A stretch of DNA of 64,000 bases from Symbiodinium natans (lineage: Eukaryota > Sar > Dinophyceae > Suessiales > Symbiodiniaceae), in assembly GCA_905221605.1 (NCBI GenBank), contig CAJNDS010002658.1, positions 124,001-188,000 of the forward strand, in the 5' to 3' direction. Positions within the stretch are counted from its first letter, which is position 1, and each line of letters opens with the position of its first letter. Shown here piece after piece: positions 44,821 to 54,596 of this stretch. The notes beneath the pieces are model-generated. The model was not told the DNA's origin. It made no database searches and was given only the letters and a program-made list of their open reading frames with translations. The position numbers were made by a program, and so were the translations under genes.

Positions 44821-44827
44821 GAAGGGG

Positions 44828-45140
44828 TGCTGTTGATTTGGCTTTCTCGAGCTCCTCATTGGCCTTTTCGGCCTCCTCCTTGGCCGTTTCAACCTTCGAC
44901 TCGGCCTTTTCGAACGCCTCCTCGGCCTCTTTGAACGCCTCCCTGGCCTCCTTGCGCTCCTTTTCGTTGCCGTTCTGCACGGCTTCTCGAAGCCATTGGC
45001 GCGCAAAGTCCCGATCTTCCCGGGCTCCGTCCAGATCCTTCTGGGCTCGGTCCCATTTCTTCACAGCCATGTCGAAACGTTTCTGTGAGAAGGTGTCCTG
45101 CCAGGTCCAGTGGCAGAACAAGGTTCTCACGGAGCGTAGG
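44828..45140 (-). CDS. Crinkler-like gene, coiled-coil exon
   Basis: The minus strand reads KRFDMAVKKWDRAQKDLDGA, then EKERKEAREAFKEAEEAFEK and VETAKEEAEKANEELEKAK, about 95 residues of highly charged helix. Its position between the signal-peptide exon and the NTPase exon, on the same strand, suggests the stalk of the same protein. Confidence 0.6.
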
Positions 45141-45327
45141 TCGGAGCTTGAAGCTTTCACGCCCTTCAAACTTCAAACTCGGACATTGCCAGCCAGCTCT
45201 GGCCTTCTCGGTGGATTTGTCGAAGCCTTTGTCCTGTAAAGACCACAACCACGCCACGAATGCTAGAAAATACCGGCTTTGAGACGTGCTGCAGGCATCA
45301 ACCCACATCAAACAAACAACTGTGTTA

Positions 45328-45408
45328 GAGCCGGAGCACCTCCTTGATCTCCTTTGTCTCCTGAACCGTCTGCTGCAGCTGCTCGTCCTGGGCAAAGGGC
45401 ACAATCTG
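45328..45408 (-). CDS. Small exon upstream of the coiled coil
   Basis: Reads QIVPFAQDEQLQQTVQETKE and IKEVLRL: short, acidic and helical, with protein-like codon pattern. Probably an exon of the Crinkler-like gene; borders not certain. Confidence 0.45.
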
Positions 45409-45488
45409 CAATTGCGAACTTCAAAGAGCCCGCTCAGGCTCAGCCCACAATGGCCCACAACAAGCAAGACAAGCAAGCAACAACACCC

Positions 45489-45582
45489 TCGGAGGCACAG
45501 CCTGCTTGGCATCTTCAACCGGGTCAGCGGTCTGTGCTGAGGCAGCCTGCATAAGCAACCCTTCAAGCTCATCGAAATTCGT
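45489..45582 (-). CDS. Duplicated exon A (TNFDELEGL) of the Crinkler-like gene
   Basis: After AG|ACG at 45582 it reads TNFDELEGLLMQAASAQTAD and PVEDAKQAVPPR, with a GTGTTG donor following. The start is nearly identical to exon B at 45938, pointing to exon duplication. Confidence 0.5.
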
Positions 45583-45761
45583 CTGGAGGACAAAAATCAC
45601 TGAAGCAAGAGACAACGCAAAGCGCCTCATCCACTGCCTTGTTTCGCGAACCCTGCAGCAAGGGGCACATTCTCAAAAACTGTCAGCGAGCCTTCACGGA
45701 GCCCGCCTGATCGAAGCTTGCTGTGGCCTGCAGGAGCCACACAGAACTGCGAAGCCCTTAC

Positions 45762-45938
45762 CGGCAAGAACAGGCTCCCTGCAAGTGCCTCGGCCGTCGC
45801 TTCTGCTACGTCATCCGTTTCTGGGGTGGCCTCCCAACATGGACTGATGCCGAGAAGACCTACATGTGCTGCTGGCAGGACCGTTTCATGCAAGCATGAG
45901 ACCATCGCAATCAATCCCTCAAGCTCCTCGAAATTCGT
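45762..45938 (-). CDS. Duplicated exon B (TNFEELEGL) of the Crinkler-like gene
   Basis: It opens after an acceptor (GCATCAG|ACG) at 45938, reads TNFEELEGLIAMVSCLHETV and then WEATPETDDVAEATAEALAG, and closes with a canonical donor TTGCCG|GTAAGG at 45762/45761. Both borders are well supported. Confidence 0.6.
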
Positions 45939-46429
45939 CTGATGCTCCCGCCGAGCAGCTTTCGATGCGAAATCCGAACACACGCCGAAAGGACAAGCAA
46001 ACCTCGCCTTATCTTCGTCTTCACGAGGTTGCAGAGGCCCCTGCTCAGAAAATGAACACACTCGGGCAGGAGCGAAGGAAACGCCGTCAGAACAGCACAA
46101 AGAACGCCACGCCGAAACGACAAACCCTTTTCGCCTTGACGTCTTCACTGTCTTGGGCCTCACCACGGCCAGCCTCAGCTCTTCAGGACATACGCTTAAC
46201 ACTGAATTTCCTCTGGGTCTCGGCTTCCCACCTTAGCCCTGCGTGCGACCAGCAAGTTCTGTGCCCATATTCCCGGAGGAACCGACCTCGCGCTGGCTTG
46301 CGGATCTTCGGCGCTCCATGCCATACATCACATCCCACCTTGGGAACGGCACGGCCCCCGCTCCAAGCAAAGCCCACGCCGTCTGCGTTGCTCGCCTGAG
46401 GCTGCTCGGGAAACCCTCTAACACTGTTC

Positions 46430-46527
46430 AAAGCACTGGTCTTAGGCTCTGGCAGAGACACCCAGAACAGTGCCAGTAGCACCACAGCGCGCCCGACCTT
46501 GCGGGATGTTGCTGGAGGCCTGCTCAT
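46430..46527 (-). CDS. Signal-peptide exon, probable start of the Crinkler-like gene
   Basis: ATG at 46527 opens MSRPPATSRKVGRAVVLLAL and then FWVSLPEPKTSALNSV: a basic n-region, a hydrophobic core VVLLALFWVSL and a polar end, typical of a secretory or plastid-targeting leader. A GT donor follows near 46430. It is the first plausible start on this strand upstream of the exons at 45.9-41.3 kb. Linkage to them is inference. Confidence 0.45.
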
Positions 46528-46794
46528 GGCGGCAGTCGTCCTAGCTGTCCTCTGGCTCGAGCAAAAGCACTGCAATCTGCATGAACGAATGGTCGAGCTC
46601 AGTCACTGGCCAAGTGTTTAGTTAACCAACTGCAATTCAACATGCGAAGCACTTGCAAGTGTGCACAGGCAACTGCTGCAAGATGCCTCGGTCGGGGTTC
46701 TCAGCAGGGATCGGGCCTTGCGTCGGCACACTCCCCAAAGCCCATGAAATGTGAAATCTTGCCACCCCCAAAGGCCCGGGCCCCAGTCTCAGGG

Positions 46795-47560
46795 TGGGAG
46801 GGGGATGGTGGGGGTGGGAGGGCCTGGTGGGCAGTGAAGGGCCGGTGATCTTTCGAGCGCCCCTGGCTGGTGCCCCGTGATGCGTGGCCCCATCGTGGCC
46901 CTGGGACCCCACCTCTGTGCGGCCTCGCGTGTCGCGGTCACCCCGGACCGCGTGACCCCGTGACCTCTCTGTGGCCCCACGTGTCACCGTGACCGTAACC
47001 CTGTGATGCCGTGACCCTCGTGCCGGGTGGCCCCCGTGACCCACGTGAGCCGCGTGACCAGTCACCCCCCTTATTCCGTGACTCCCGTGACCTCGTGACC
47101 TTGTGACCCCGTGACGCCCATGACCCCGTGACCCCTGTGACCCACGTGAGCCCGTGACACCCGTCCCCATAACCCCCATCACCCCGTGACCCCCCCGTGC
47201 CCCCCCGTAACCTTGTGACGCCGTGACCGGTGTGACCCATAACCCCCGTGACCCATAACCCCCCCGTGCCCCCGTAACCCCGTAACCCGTGACCCCCTGT
47301 GCCCCCCGTAACCCCGTAACCCCGTGACCCCCGTGCCCCCCGTAACCCCCCTGACCCCGTGAACCCGTGCCACCCTGTAACCCCGTGACTCCGTGACCCC
47401 CCATGCCCCCCCGTAACCCCGTAACCCCGTGACCCCCCGTAACCCCGTAACCCCGTGACCCCCCATAACACCCCCGTGCCGCCCGTAACCCCGTAACCCC
47501 GTCAATTCTGTGCCCCCCGTAACCCCCGTAACCCCGTGACCCCCCCCGATGCACCGGTGC
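46795..47560 (+). repeat. Minisatellite arm 1 (CCCCGTAACCCCGTGACC-type)
   Basis: About 560 bases of dense, degenerate CCGTGACCCC and CCCCGTAACC units from about 47000, preceded by sparser copies. On the minus strand it gives a Gly/Val/Thr/Arg repeat frame of 305 residues, which I regard as an artefact. It reads as the opposite strand of the neighbouring array. Confidence 0.8.
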
Positions 47561-47568
47561 TCAAAATC

Positions 47569-48255
47569 CCGGCTCGAAAGGGTCACGGGGTTACGGGGTT
47601 ACAGGGTTACGGGGGGCACGGGTTCACGGGGTTACGCTTCCACATCCCGGCTCGAAAGGGTCACGGGGTTACGGGGTTACGCTTCCCCATCCCGGCTCGA
47701 AAGGGTCACGAGGTTACGGGGTTACGCTTCCACATCCCGGCTCGAAAGGGTCACGGGGTTACGGGGTTACGCTTCCCCATCCCGGCTCGAAAGGGTCACG
47801 AGGTTACGGGGTGACGCTTCCCCATCCCGGCTCGAAAGGGTCATGGGGTTACGGGGTTACGCTTCGCCATCTCGAAAGGGTCACGAGGTTACGGGGTGAC
47901 GCTTCCCCATCCCGGCTCGAAAGGGTCGGGGTTACGGGGTTACGCTTCCCATCCCGGCTCGAAAGGGTCACGGGGTTACGGGGTTACGCTTCCCATCCCG
48001 GCTCGAAAGGGTCACGGGGGTTGCGGGGTTACGCTTCCCATCCCGGCTCGAAGGGGTCACGGGGTTGCGGGGTTACGCTTCCCCATCTCGAAAGGGTCAC
48101 GGGGTTACGGGGTTACGCTTCCCCATCCCGGCTCGAAAGGGTCACGGGGTTACGGGTTTACGCTTCCCCATCTCGAAAGGGTCACGGGGTTACGGGGTTA
48201 CGCTTCCCCATCCCGGCTCAAAAAACATGGTCACGGGGTCACGGGGTTACGCTTC
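47569..48255 (+). repeat. Minisatellite arm 2, 45-bp unit, about 15 copies
   Basis: The unit is TCCCGGCTCGAAAGGGTCAC followed by GGGGTTACGGGGTTACGCTT and CCCCA. Copies start at 47646, 47691, 47736, 47781 and 47826, exactly 45 bases apart; later ones have small deletions. Because 45 is divisible by 3, long frames run through it. Its core is the reverse complement of arm 1. Confidence 0.9.
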
Positions 48256-48544
48256 CCAGTCCACCCAGAGAACAGCACAGCCACTCCCGAGGTGTGCAGG
48301 ACAATCAGCCGAAACACACCCTAAACCCTGCTTGCCGATGTGCTCGAAGATGTTGAAGAGGATGGCAAAGAGCACCTGGGCCGCGAGAGGGGGCCCGGGG
48401 TTCCCGGAGAGGCAGGGGAGACGCAGGGCACTGTAGAGCTACAGGGGAAGGGGAGGAAGGGCAGCACAGGGCACTCCTGGGCGCACACTGACAAGACCTC
48501 GCTGCCTCGGAGCCCCTTGCCTACCAACTTAAACCCTAAACCTT

Positions 48545-48800
48545 GAACCTCTGCGGCGTCAGGCTCGGGAAAGCGGGGCGTGACTTGTGACTTCTGGGTG
48601 TCGGGCTCGGGAAACACTGGCGTGACTTTTGGGCGTCGGCCTCGAGAAAGCGGGGCGTGACTTGTGACTTTTGGGCGTCGGCCTCGGGAAAGCGGGGCGT
48701 GACTTGTGACTTCTGGGTGTCGGGCTCGGGAAACACGGGCGTGACTTGTGACTTTTGGGCCTCGGCGCGACAAAGAAGGGCGTGACCTCTGGGCTGCGGC
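48545..48800 (+). repeat. Second minisatellite, arm 1 (GTGACTTGTGACTTTTGGG)
   Basis: About five units of roughly 43 bases, each with GGCGTGACTTGTGACTT, then a CTGGG or TTGGG step, a GTCGG step and a CTCGGGAAA step. Apparent repeat frames here are artefacts. Confidence 0.85.
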
Positions 48801-48889
48801 GTAAAAGCTCTTCAACTCCACTTGCCTCCGAAACCCGCTAAAACAAGGCACGCCTCAATTCCAGGCAAGTCGCCACCCGAGCCCCCGAA

Positions 48890-49160
48890 CCCCAAAAGTC
48901 ACGCCCCTCCCCCCCGGCCCAAAACCCAAAAAGTCACGCCTCAATTTCCGGCCCAGGCCCCCAAAAGTCACAAGTCACGGCCCCTTCTCCCGGCCCAAAC
49001 CCCCCAAAGGTCACAAGTCACGCCCCTCCCCCCCGGCCCAAACCCCAAAAAGTCACGCCTCAATTCCCGGCCCAGGCCTCCCGGCCCAGGCCCCCCAAAA
49101 AGTCACAAGTCACGCCCCTCCCCTCAAGCCCCAAAACCCAACAGTCACGCCCTCCCGCTT
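48890..49160 (+). repeat. Second minisatellite, arm 2 (reverse-complement units)
   Basis: CCCAAAAGTCACGCCCCTCC and CAAAAGTCACAAGTCACG units, the reverse complement of arm 1, repeated about seven times with C-rich spacers. The switch between arms lies at about 48810-48890. Confidence 0.85.
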
Positions 49161-49787
49161 CCCAGACCCCGAACCCCAAAAAAACCACCCCTTCGGTCCA
49201 AAATCCAAAGCTGCGGCCTCGTCTACCATGAAGGTGTCGAAGAAGCAGGCGACACCACGGCGAGGACCTGAAAGCAAGAAAAGGGCCCGGGGTTCCCGGA
49301 AGAGGTGGGGGAGACGCAGGGCACTGTAGAGCTACAACGGGAGGGCAGGGCACTCCTGGGCGCACACTGACCAGACCTCGCTGCCTCGGAGCCCACAAGC
49401 CTGCAACCCGAAACTCTACCGACCCTGAAGCCTCGGCGGATCACAGGAGGGGCCCGGGGTTCCCGGGAGGAGGAAGGCGCAGGGCACTCAGACGACCTCA
49501 CCTGCCAACCCTAAACCCTGAAGCCTTGCAGCACAGCGACGCACAATCACTGCCTCAGAACCCCCAACCACCTCCCAAACAACCCCTGAACCTCTGCAGC
49601 GCCCGGCGTTCGGCCCTGTGTCAGGACCCTGTGTGCTGTCTTCCTTAGAAGTGTTGCTTTGCCTGCTGCTGTTGCGACCACACCATAGATGCTGAAGGAA
49701 GGTCTCTAGTTGGCATATGATTAGGACTAGGACGGTATCTTGTCTATTGCTGGCGCTTCGAGGAGCGAGCGCGGCCCAAGCACTCTA

Positions 49788-49892
49788 GCAAAAAAAACGC
49801 GCAAAAAAAACATGCCAAGAAATTATGCGAAAAACATGCAAAGTCATGCCAAAATCATGCGAAAATCCAGCAAGAACATGCAAAACAAGTAA
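49788..49892 (+). repeat. A-rich irregular repeat (AAAACATGC)
   Basis: Repeated AAAACATGC and AAAATCATGC steps over about 100 bases, followed by a short TTTAGGG pair (49901-49915). This is the last low-complexity DNA before the viral element. Confidence 0.75.
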
Positions 49893-49936
49893 TGCCCACG
49901 TTTAGGGTTTAGGGTAAATCCTCGGGGGTTTAAGGC

Positions 49937-49991
49937 AGGCCTGCTCGCCCTAGAGCAGTGATTTTTAGGCCTGCTCGCCCTGGAGCAGTGA
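49937..49991 (+). repeat. 25-bp direct repeat upstream of the viral element
   Basis: AGGCCTGCTCGCCCTAGAGC plus AGTGA at 49937-49961 recurs at 49967-49991 with one change. It lies 150 bases upstream of the first viral frame and may mark the border region or promoter. No terminal inverted repeat could be identified. Confidence 0.6.
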
Positions 49992-50139
49992 CGAGTTTCT
50001 AGGCCGCTGCCGCACGTCACTAAAGCTTACATGATTTTCCACTGCTCGCGTTCGGTCATGTTCGCTGGCCAAAAACTCGACCGACGAAGGGGGGCCCGCT
50101 CGGGGGACGACCTTTTTTTCCGGGTGGGTTGTTCAAAAG

Positions 50140-53100
50140 ATGGACCGGTTCCTCGTGAACCCCCGGCCCAAGCCGCAGCCCAAGCCCATGCCCAAGCCAG
50201 CGAATTTGATGGAGGAGGTCATCTCGATCAAGCACGACGAAAGCTTAGTCGAGAACCCAGGTTTGCACGCGGTGGCGTGGGAGGTGCCGGTCATCATCCG
50301 CGGCGTCCGGCGCACAGGCCGGAACGCCGGCAACGGCTACGAGCGGACCAAGTACCTCCCGGTCACTACGCTGAACGCCACGCTGTCCCGGCAGAGCGAC
50401 GGCCTCTCGGAGTTCCAGGTGCGCCGGAACGTGAAGGCGGCCGTGCTCGCGCAGCTCGGCAACCCCGAGCCGAACGACATCATCATGGAGCTCTCGGACG
50501 AGACCTACTACCTGGACCCCGCGAGGGAATGGACCTTCAGCTCCCAGGTGATGCAGGTCGTCAACGACCAAGTGGAGGTGGAGGCCATCCTGGAGCAGCC
50601 TGCGGGACGTCTCCTATCAGCTGTACTGCGGCGACGACATCCTGGAGTCCGCCTTCGAGCAGCGGCAGGACAAGCTCTGCGTGGCCAGGCAGCTCGCGGA
50701 GCTGATGCGCCTGCCGCTGCAGGAGGTGCTGTCGGACTTCGACGCGATCTGCCCGAACAGCAAGTGGCGGGAGCAGGGCGTCAGCCCCAAGGAGATCCGA
50801 GAGTTCTGCGTGTGGCGCGGGGCCCCGATGTTCTACGTGGACTGCCAGGGCCGCCTGCTGGACAAGTACGAGCCTACCGTCAAGGAGCAGCGGGCCGTGG
50901 CCTTCACGAGCTGGAACGGCCACGCCTTCTTCTACAAGTCCGCCCGCACCGTCGCGAAGTGCGAGCCGGGCCAGGTACCGGGGCGACAGGAAGCCGAGCG
51001 AAGCCCCCGAGTTCAAGGAGTGGCGGGAGTGGGAGGGCGAGGTCGCGAGCGGTCACTTCTACTCCGAGGACCTGGCGCGGGTCCGGGGCGAGCTGCTGGC
51101 CGAGGGCCACTGCCCGAAGGTGGTCATGCGCGGCGCTGCCTGCGCCTCCGCGTCCGCGGCGGCGGGGACTGCGTGATCTCCAATCTCGACGAGGACGCGG
51201 AGGTGCTGGAGGCCTGGATGGGGCGGCTGAGGCTCCCCTACCGGGGCCAGCGCCTCGCGGGCGCGGCGAGCGAGGTCTTCCTCCCCGGATCGCGGGAGGC
51301 CGTCCTCGCCGAGCAGGACCACCTGTGCAAGCTGCGCGGCCCCCATCGACAGGACGACCTGCGAGCTGGACCACGTCGTCCCCGTGCACCAGTCCTATTC
51401 CGCTCAGGCCCAAACCCTCCAGGCCCTCTGCCTTGAGTGTCACCGGAACAAAACAGCCCTGGAGTTCTCCCACCCCACGACGCTCGAGTCCCGCTTCAGC
51501 CGGCGGGCCTACAAGGCCTACGTGGAGTCGCCCCGGCTCCCCCCGCTGGTCTTCCACCTCAACAGCCACAAACCGGACCGGATCTGTCACGGGGTCGACG
51601 TGGTTCGGTGCCGCAAGAACACCCTGGCCAACGCCAAGTTCCCGGTGCCGGTCTTCTGCCCCAAGGACAACGTCGAGCCGGCCCGCGAAGGCCACTTGGC
51701 GGACCTCACCTACGTGGAGCTGAAGCAGGACAGGCGGTGTGCGGTCCTCCGGCGGCTCCCGTACGTGGGCCGCGGGTGGTACTCCAAGCCGGCGGCGGCC
51801 TACATGCTGGAAAGGGGCGTCGCGACCTGGGCCGACTTCGCATGGAGCCTGGACGCCACGGCGCACGTGGACCAGGAGTCCGTGGCCCAGGCCCTGCAGC
51901 AAATGGAGGAGGCGTGGCCCGAGGGCGAGGAGCACTACGCCAAGCTGTCGGTCAACGCCCTCGGCGCGCAACATGGACCTGATCTACACGATGCGCACCA
52001 GCAACCACGAGTACGACGGCTCCGGGTGCCAGTACCGGGAGCTCTTTGTGGACACCGCAGGGGGGATGCACTGGGACCACATCTACGTCACGCAGCTGCT
52101 GTCCAACAAGAGCTGCCGGCCGATTCACGACTTCGTCATGGCCTCGGAGTACGTCGCGGTCGCCCGGATCCGGGACGCCCTGGCGACGGTGCCGCCCAAG
52201 TACCTCAAGGCCATCAAAACCGACTGCGTGGTCTTCCAGGACCTGCCCAAGAAATACCAGCCCCTGTTGGACGGCCTCGTCCGCAAGAAGCACCGACGGC
52301 ACGCCCGTGTACCGGTGCGAGGAGGTCAAGGCCCTCGAGGGCCAGTACCGGAACCCGTGCATCGAAGCGGAGCCCGTGAGCAGCCCGTCCAACTGGAAGC
52401 TCGCGGAGGACCCGGCCTCGAGGGCGAGAGCCTGCTGCTGACCGGCTACCCCGGCACCGGCAAGACTCACCTGGCCCGCCAGATCGTGACCCGCCTCCGG
52501 GAGGAGGGGTTCCGGGTCAAGATCATCACGAAGACCCACTCCTCCGTGCAGAACGGCGGCACGCAGGCGGAGACGGCCGACCACTGGGTGCGGAGCAGCA
52601 TCCGGAACGGGTACTGCAACGTGGACTGGCTCGTCGTGGAGGAGATCACGATGCTCGACACCGGGCTCTGGAGCGACATCGCCTGCCTCTCCATGAACCG
52701 CCAGGTCAACTTCCTGCTGCTCGGCGACTTCCGGCAGTTCCCGGCGGTGATGGACAACTTCGCCGGCGCTCAGGTCATCCGAGAGCTGAAAACCTGCCAG
52801 CTGCTCCACGACCTCACCCGCGGCTGGCACCACCAGCTCACGGAAAACAGAAGGAGCGACCCCGGCATCTTCGACTTCCTCCGGTGGCTCCGGGTCGAGG
52901 AGGCCCAGGAGCAGCCCCTACCCGAGGCCCTCCGGGTAGATCAACGCCCGGGACAACCGTCGCCTGGCCCCGCCGGAAGCTGTGACGATCGAGTACACCG
53001 GCACCGGCCCGACGACCACCAACATGCCGCAGACCATGCGGGTCTGGCCCGGCCATCGGGGCCGGCGGCCGCGTCATCAAGGGCATCTACGTGCACGTGA

Positions 53101-53288
53101 CCGAAGTGGGCCCCGAGAAGATCGTCTTGGACGGCGGCGACTCCTTCACCCACGCCGCCCTCCTGAAACACACCCGGCTGTGCCACGCCATCACCTACGC
53201 CTCGTGCCAAGGCCTGACGCTCGAAGGGCGGCACCTCTATGTGGGGAGCAGCAGGGCCACCAGCAGCGGGTTGTTGAGCGTGCTCTAG
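50140..53288 (+). pseudogene. Viral/Polinton-like fusion: family-B DNA polymerase, HNH nuclease, SF1 helicase (frameshifted)
   Basis: One long gene read across about nine frameshifts (near 50600, 50965, 51135, 51338, 51968, 52290, 52415, 52935 and 53047). N-terminal region from MDRFLVNPRPKPQPKPMPKP. Then IREFCVWRGAPMFYVDCQG with FTSWNGHAFFYKSART. Next an HNH-type domain: CKLRG..., CELDHVVPVH, CLECHRNKTALE. Then polymerase-like motifs: VDVVRCRKNTLANAKFPVPV (motif A-like Asp), LSVNALGA...RTSNHEYDG (motif B-like) and AIKTDCVVFQ (motif C-like). The C-terminal helicase has Walker A LLTGYPGTGKTHLARQI, Walker B DWLVVEEITMLD, LLLGDFRQFPAV (motif III), TENRRS (motif IV), ITYASCQGLTL (motif V) and YVGSSRATS (motif VI). 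One zinc Cys of the HNH reads Arg. Internal deletions appear near 52935 and 53225. The TAG at 53286 overlaps the end of the convergent neighbour. It would replicate a linear DNA element; this copy cannot be expressed intact. Confidence 0.75.
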
Positions 53289-53836
53289 AAGAAGGGGCAC
53301 CGGAGGGCCGGGGCCTCAGCCTCCCTGAGCTGCAGGTCCGTCACTTCGAGCAGGAGCCCGCACTGACCCGACATTAGCCAGACCTGGCGCAAATCTGCGC
53401 GCACCTTGCACTCCCGACTGGCCAGGTCGCCGGGGTCCTCCAGCGGCTGCTGGTCGGCGTCCCAGAAGTGGACTCGGGACAAATCGACCTTGAGCTTGAT
53501 GAAGCTGTCCCGCGGAGGCAGGACACGAAGCGACCCTCCACGTCCGACGCGGTGAGGTAGCGGCCGAAGATTTTAGAGTCGTGAAGGCAGGCATCGCTGG
53601 GTCAGCTGGCCCTTGATGTCCTTCTCGATCGCCTCCAGGTCTGCCTTGGCGGCCTCGTTCTGCTCGAGACACAGGGGGAGTCGCCGGGCCTCCGTCTCGC
53701 TGCCGTAGGGGCTGGGGTGCCACAAGATGCGCAGCCACTCGCGGGACCGCCAGGCCTCCGCGCGCACCGGGAAGAACTTGCCGCCACGCTGGTTGGTCGT
53801 AAGCTCACCGAGCTTGAGTACCGTTTTGGGCTCCAT
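53285..53836 (-). pseudogene. Small viral gene, possible ssDNA-binding/replication protein (frameshifted)
   Basis: From ATG at 53836 it reads MEPKTVLKLGELTTNQRGGK and FFPVRAEAWRSREWLRILW, then after shifts near 53585 and 53505 SKIFGRYLTASDVEGRFVSC and finally VRADLRQVWLMSGQCGLLLE, VTDLQL, ending at TAG (53285-53287). It is about 180 residues. The beta-rich end with an aromatic, Gly-Leu-Leu-Leu-Glu strand resembles OB-fold ssDNA-binding proteins of DNA viruses; that is an inference from pattern, not a family match. It is tail-to-tail with the polymerase-helicase gene, overlapping by four bases. Confidence 0.5.
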
Positions 53837-53867
53837 CGCTCCTTCTTTTTTCACGACAAGAAAAAAA

Positions 53868-53990
53868 ATGCCGGCCACTGTCTCCACCGCGGAGTGTGTG
53901 GGTGTGGCCCTGCTCGCCTGCCTGCTGGTGCTGTGGGCATTTTCTTACCCTTCATCAAATGAAGCTCCTGGAGCTGTTCAGTGGCACGGG
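53868..53990 (+). other. Possible short membrane-type frame overlapping the methyltransferase start
   Basis: ATG at 53868 reads MPATVSTAECVGVALLACLL then VLWAFSYPSSNEA: a hydrophobic segment of about 17 residues. The frame then runs into the methyltransferase in another phase, so it could be chance. Small membrane proteins are common in such elements. Confidence 0.25.
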
Positions 53991-54596
53991 GTCGGTCGGC
54001 CGTGCCTTCGAGGCCCGTGGCTGGCAGGTAACGAGTCAAGACAGCAACCCGAAGGCCCGCGCGAGCATCTGCTCCGACATCCTGCAGTGGGACTACAAGG
54101 CCTTCGAGCCCGGGCACTTCGACATGGTCTGGGCCTCGCCCTGCTGCACCGAGTTCAGCATCGCCCTCAAGAAGCGCCCCCGCAACCTGCCGGTCGGGGA
54201 CGCCCTGGTGCTCAAGACGTTCGAGATCATCGACTACCTCAAGCCCAAGTGGTGGGCCATCGAGAACCCCAGCACCGGGCGCCTCAAAACCCGCCCCTAC
54301 ATGCAGGGCCTGCACATGGACCGGGTCACCTATTGCAAGTACGGCTTCCGGTACAAGAAGCCCACGGCGGTGTGGCCTGGACGCCCTCCCAGGGCCCCTG
54401 CCGCAAGGGCGACCGCTGCGAGGCCTTCCAAGGAACTCGGCACCCCGAGGCCGCGCAGCGAGGGCCCACCAAGGGGCGGCAGGGGAGCAACTCGCGGGAC
54501 CAGCTCTACTCCATCCCGCCTGCGCTGTGCGACGAGATCGCCGCGAGCGCAACACTTGGGTTAAATGGGCAAGGTGCGTCTCTTCAAGACGCCTGA
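53959..54596 (+). pseudogene. C5-cytosine DNA methyltransferase (frameshifted near its end)
   Basis: Starts MKLLELFSGTGSVGRAFEAR, the SAM-binding motif I (LFSGTGSVG). Next are a motif II-like strand VTSQDSNPKA with its Asp, then WDYKAFEPGHFDMVWASPCC, where SPCC contains the Pro-Cys of catalytic motif IV, and IENPSTGRLKTRPYM, with the ENP of motif VI. About 54374 the frame slips. The continuation WTPSQGPCRKGDRCEAF, ..., AQRGPTKGRQG, ..., DQLYSIPPALCDEI completes the domain in a second frame and ends at 54596. The last 32 bases overlap the ATPase start, typical of compact viral gene order. Chosen start: the ATG at 53959, because motif I begins three residues later. Confidence 0.75.

Larger units (their letters stand above)
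48340..49525 (+). repeat. Three dispersed copies of a 'GGGCCCGGGGTTCCCGG' block
   Basis: GGGCCCGGGGTTCCCGGAGA with a 150-base continuation (CAGGGCACTGTAGAGCTACA, CACTCCTGGGCGCACACTGA, CTCGCTGCCTCGGAGCCC) occurs at about 48390-48520 and again at 49270-49395; a shorter copy lies at 49445-49490. They bracket the second strand-switch minisatellite. Confidence 0.8.

Noticed and set aside
46637-47554. 305-residue Gly/Thr/Val-rich minus-strand frame
   Set aside because: It is a translation of the GTGACCCC/GTAACCCC minisatellite; all phases give similar repeats and no domain exists.
47646-48255. Possible CRISPR-like regular array (45-bp period)
   Set aside because: There are no unique spacers; the whole unit repeats, so it is a minisatellite.
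47536-48436. Overlapping repeat-rich plus-strand frames of up to 181 residues
   Set aside because: The 45-bp repeat unit is divisible by three, so open frames arise automatically.
50904-52833. Long minus-strand frames (356 and 293 residues) opposite the viral replicase
   Set aside because: They are antisense shadows of GC-rich coding DNA; the recognisable motifs are all on the plus strand.
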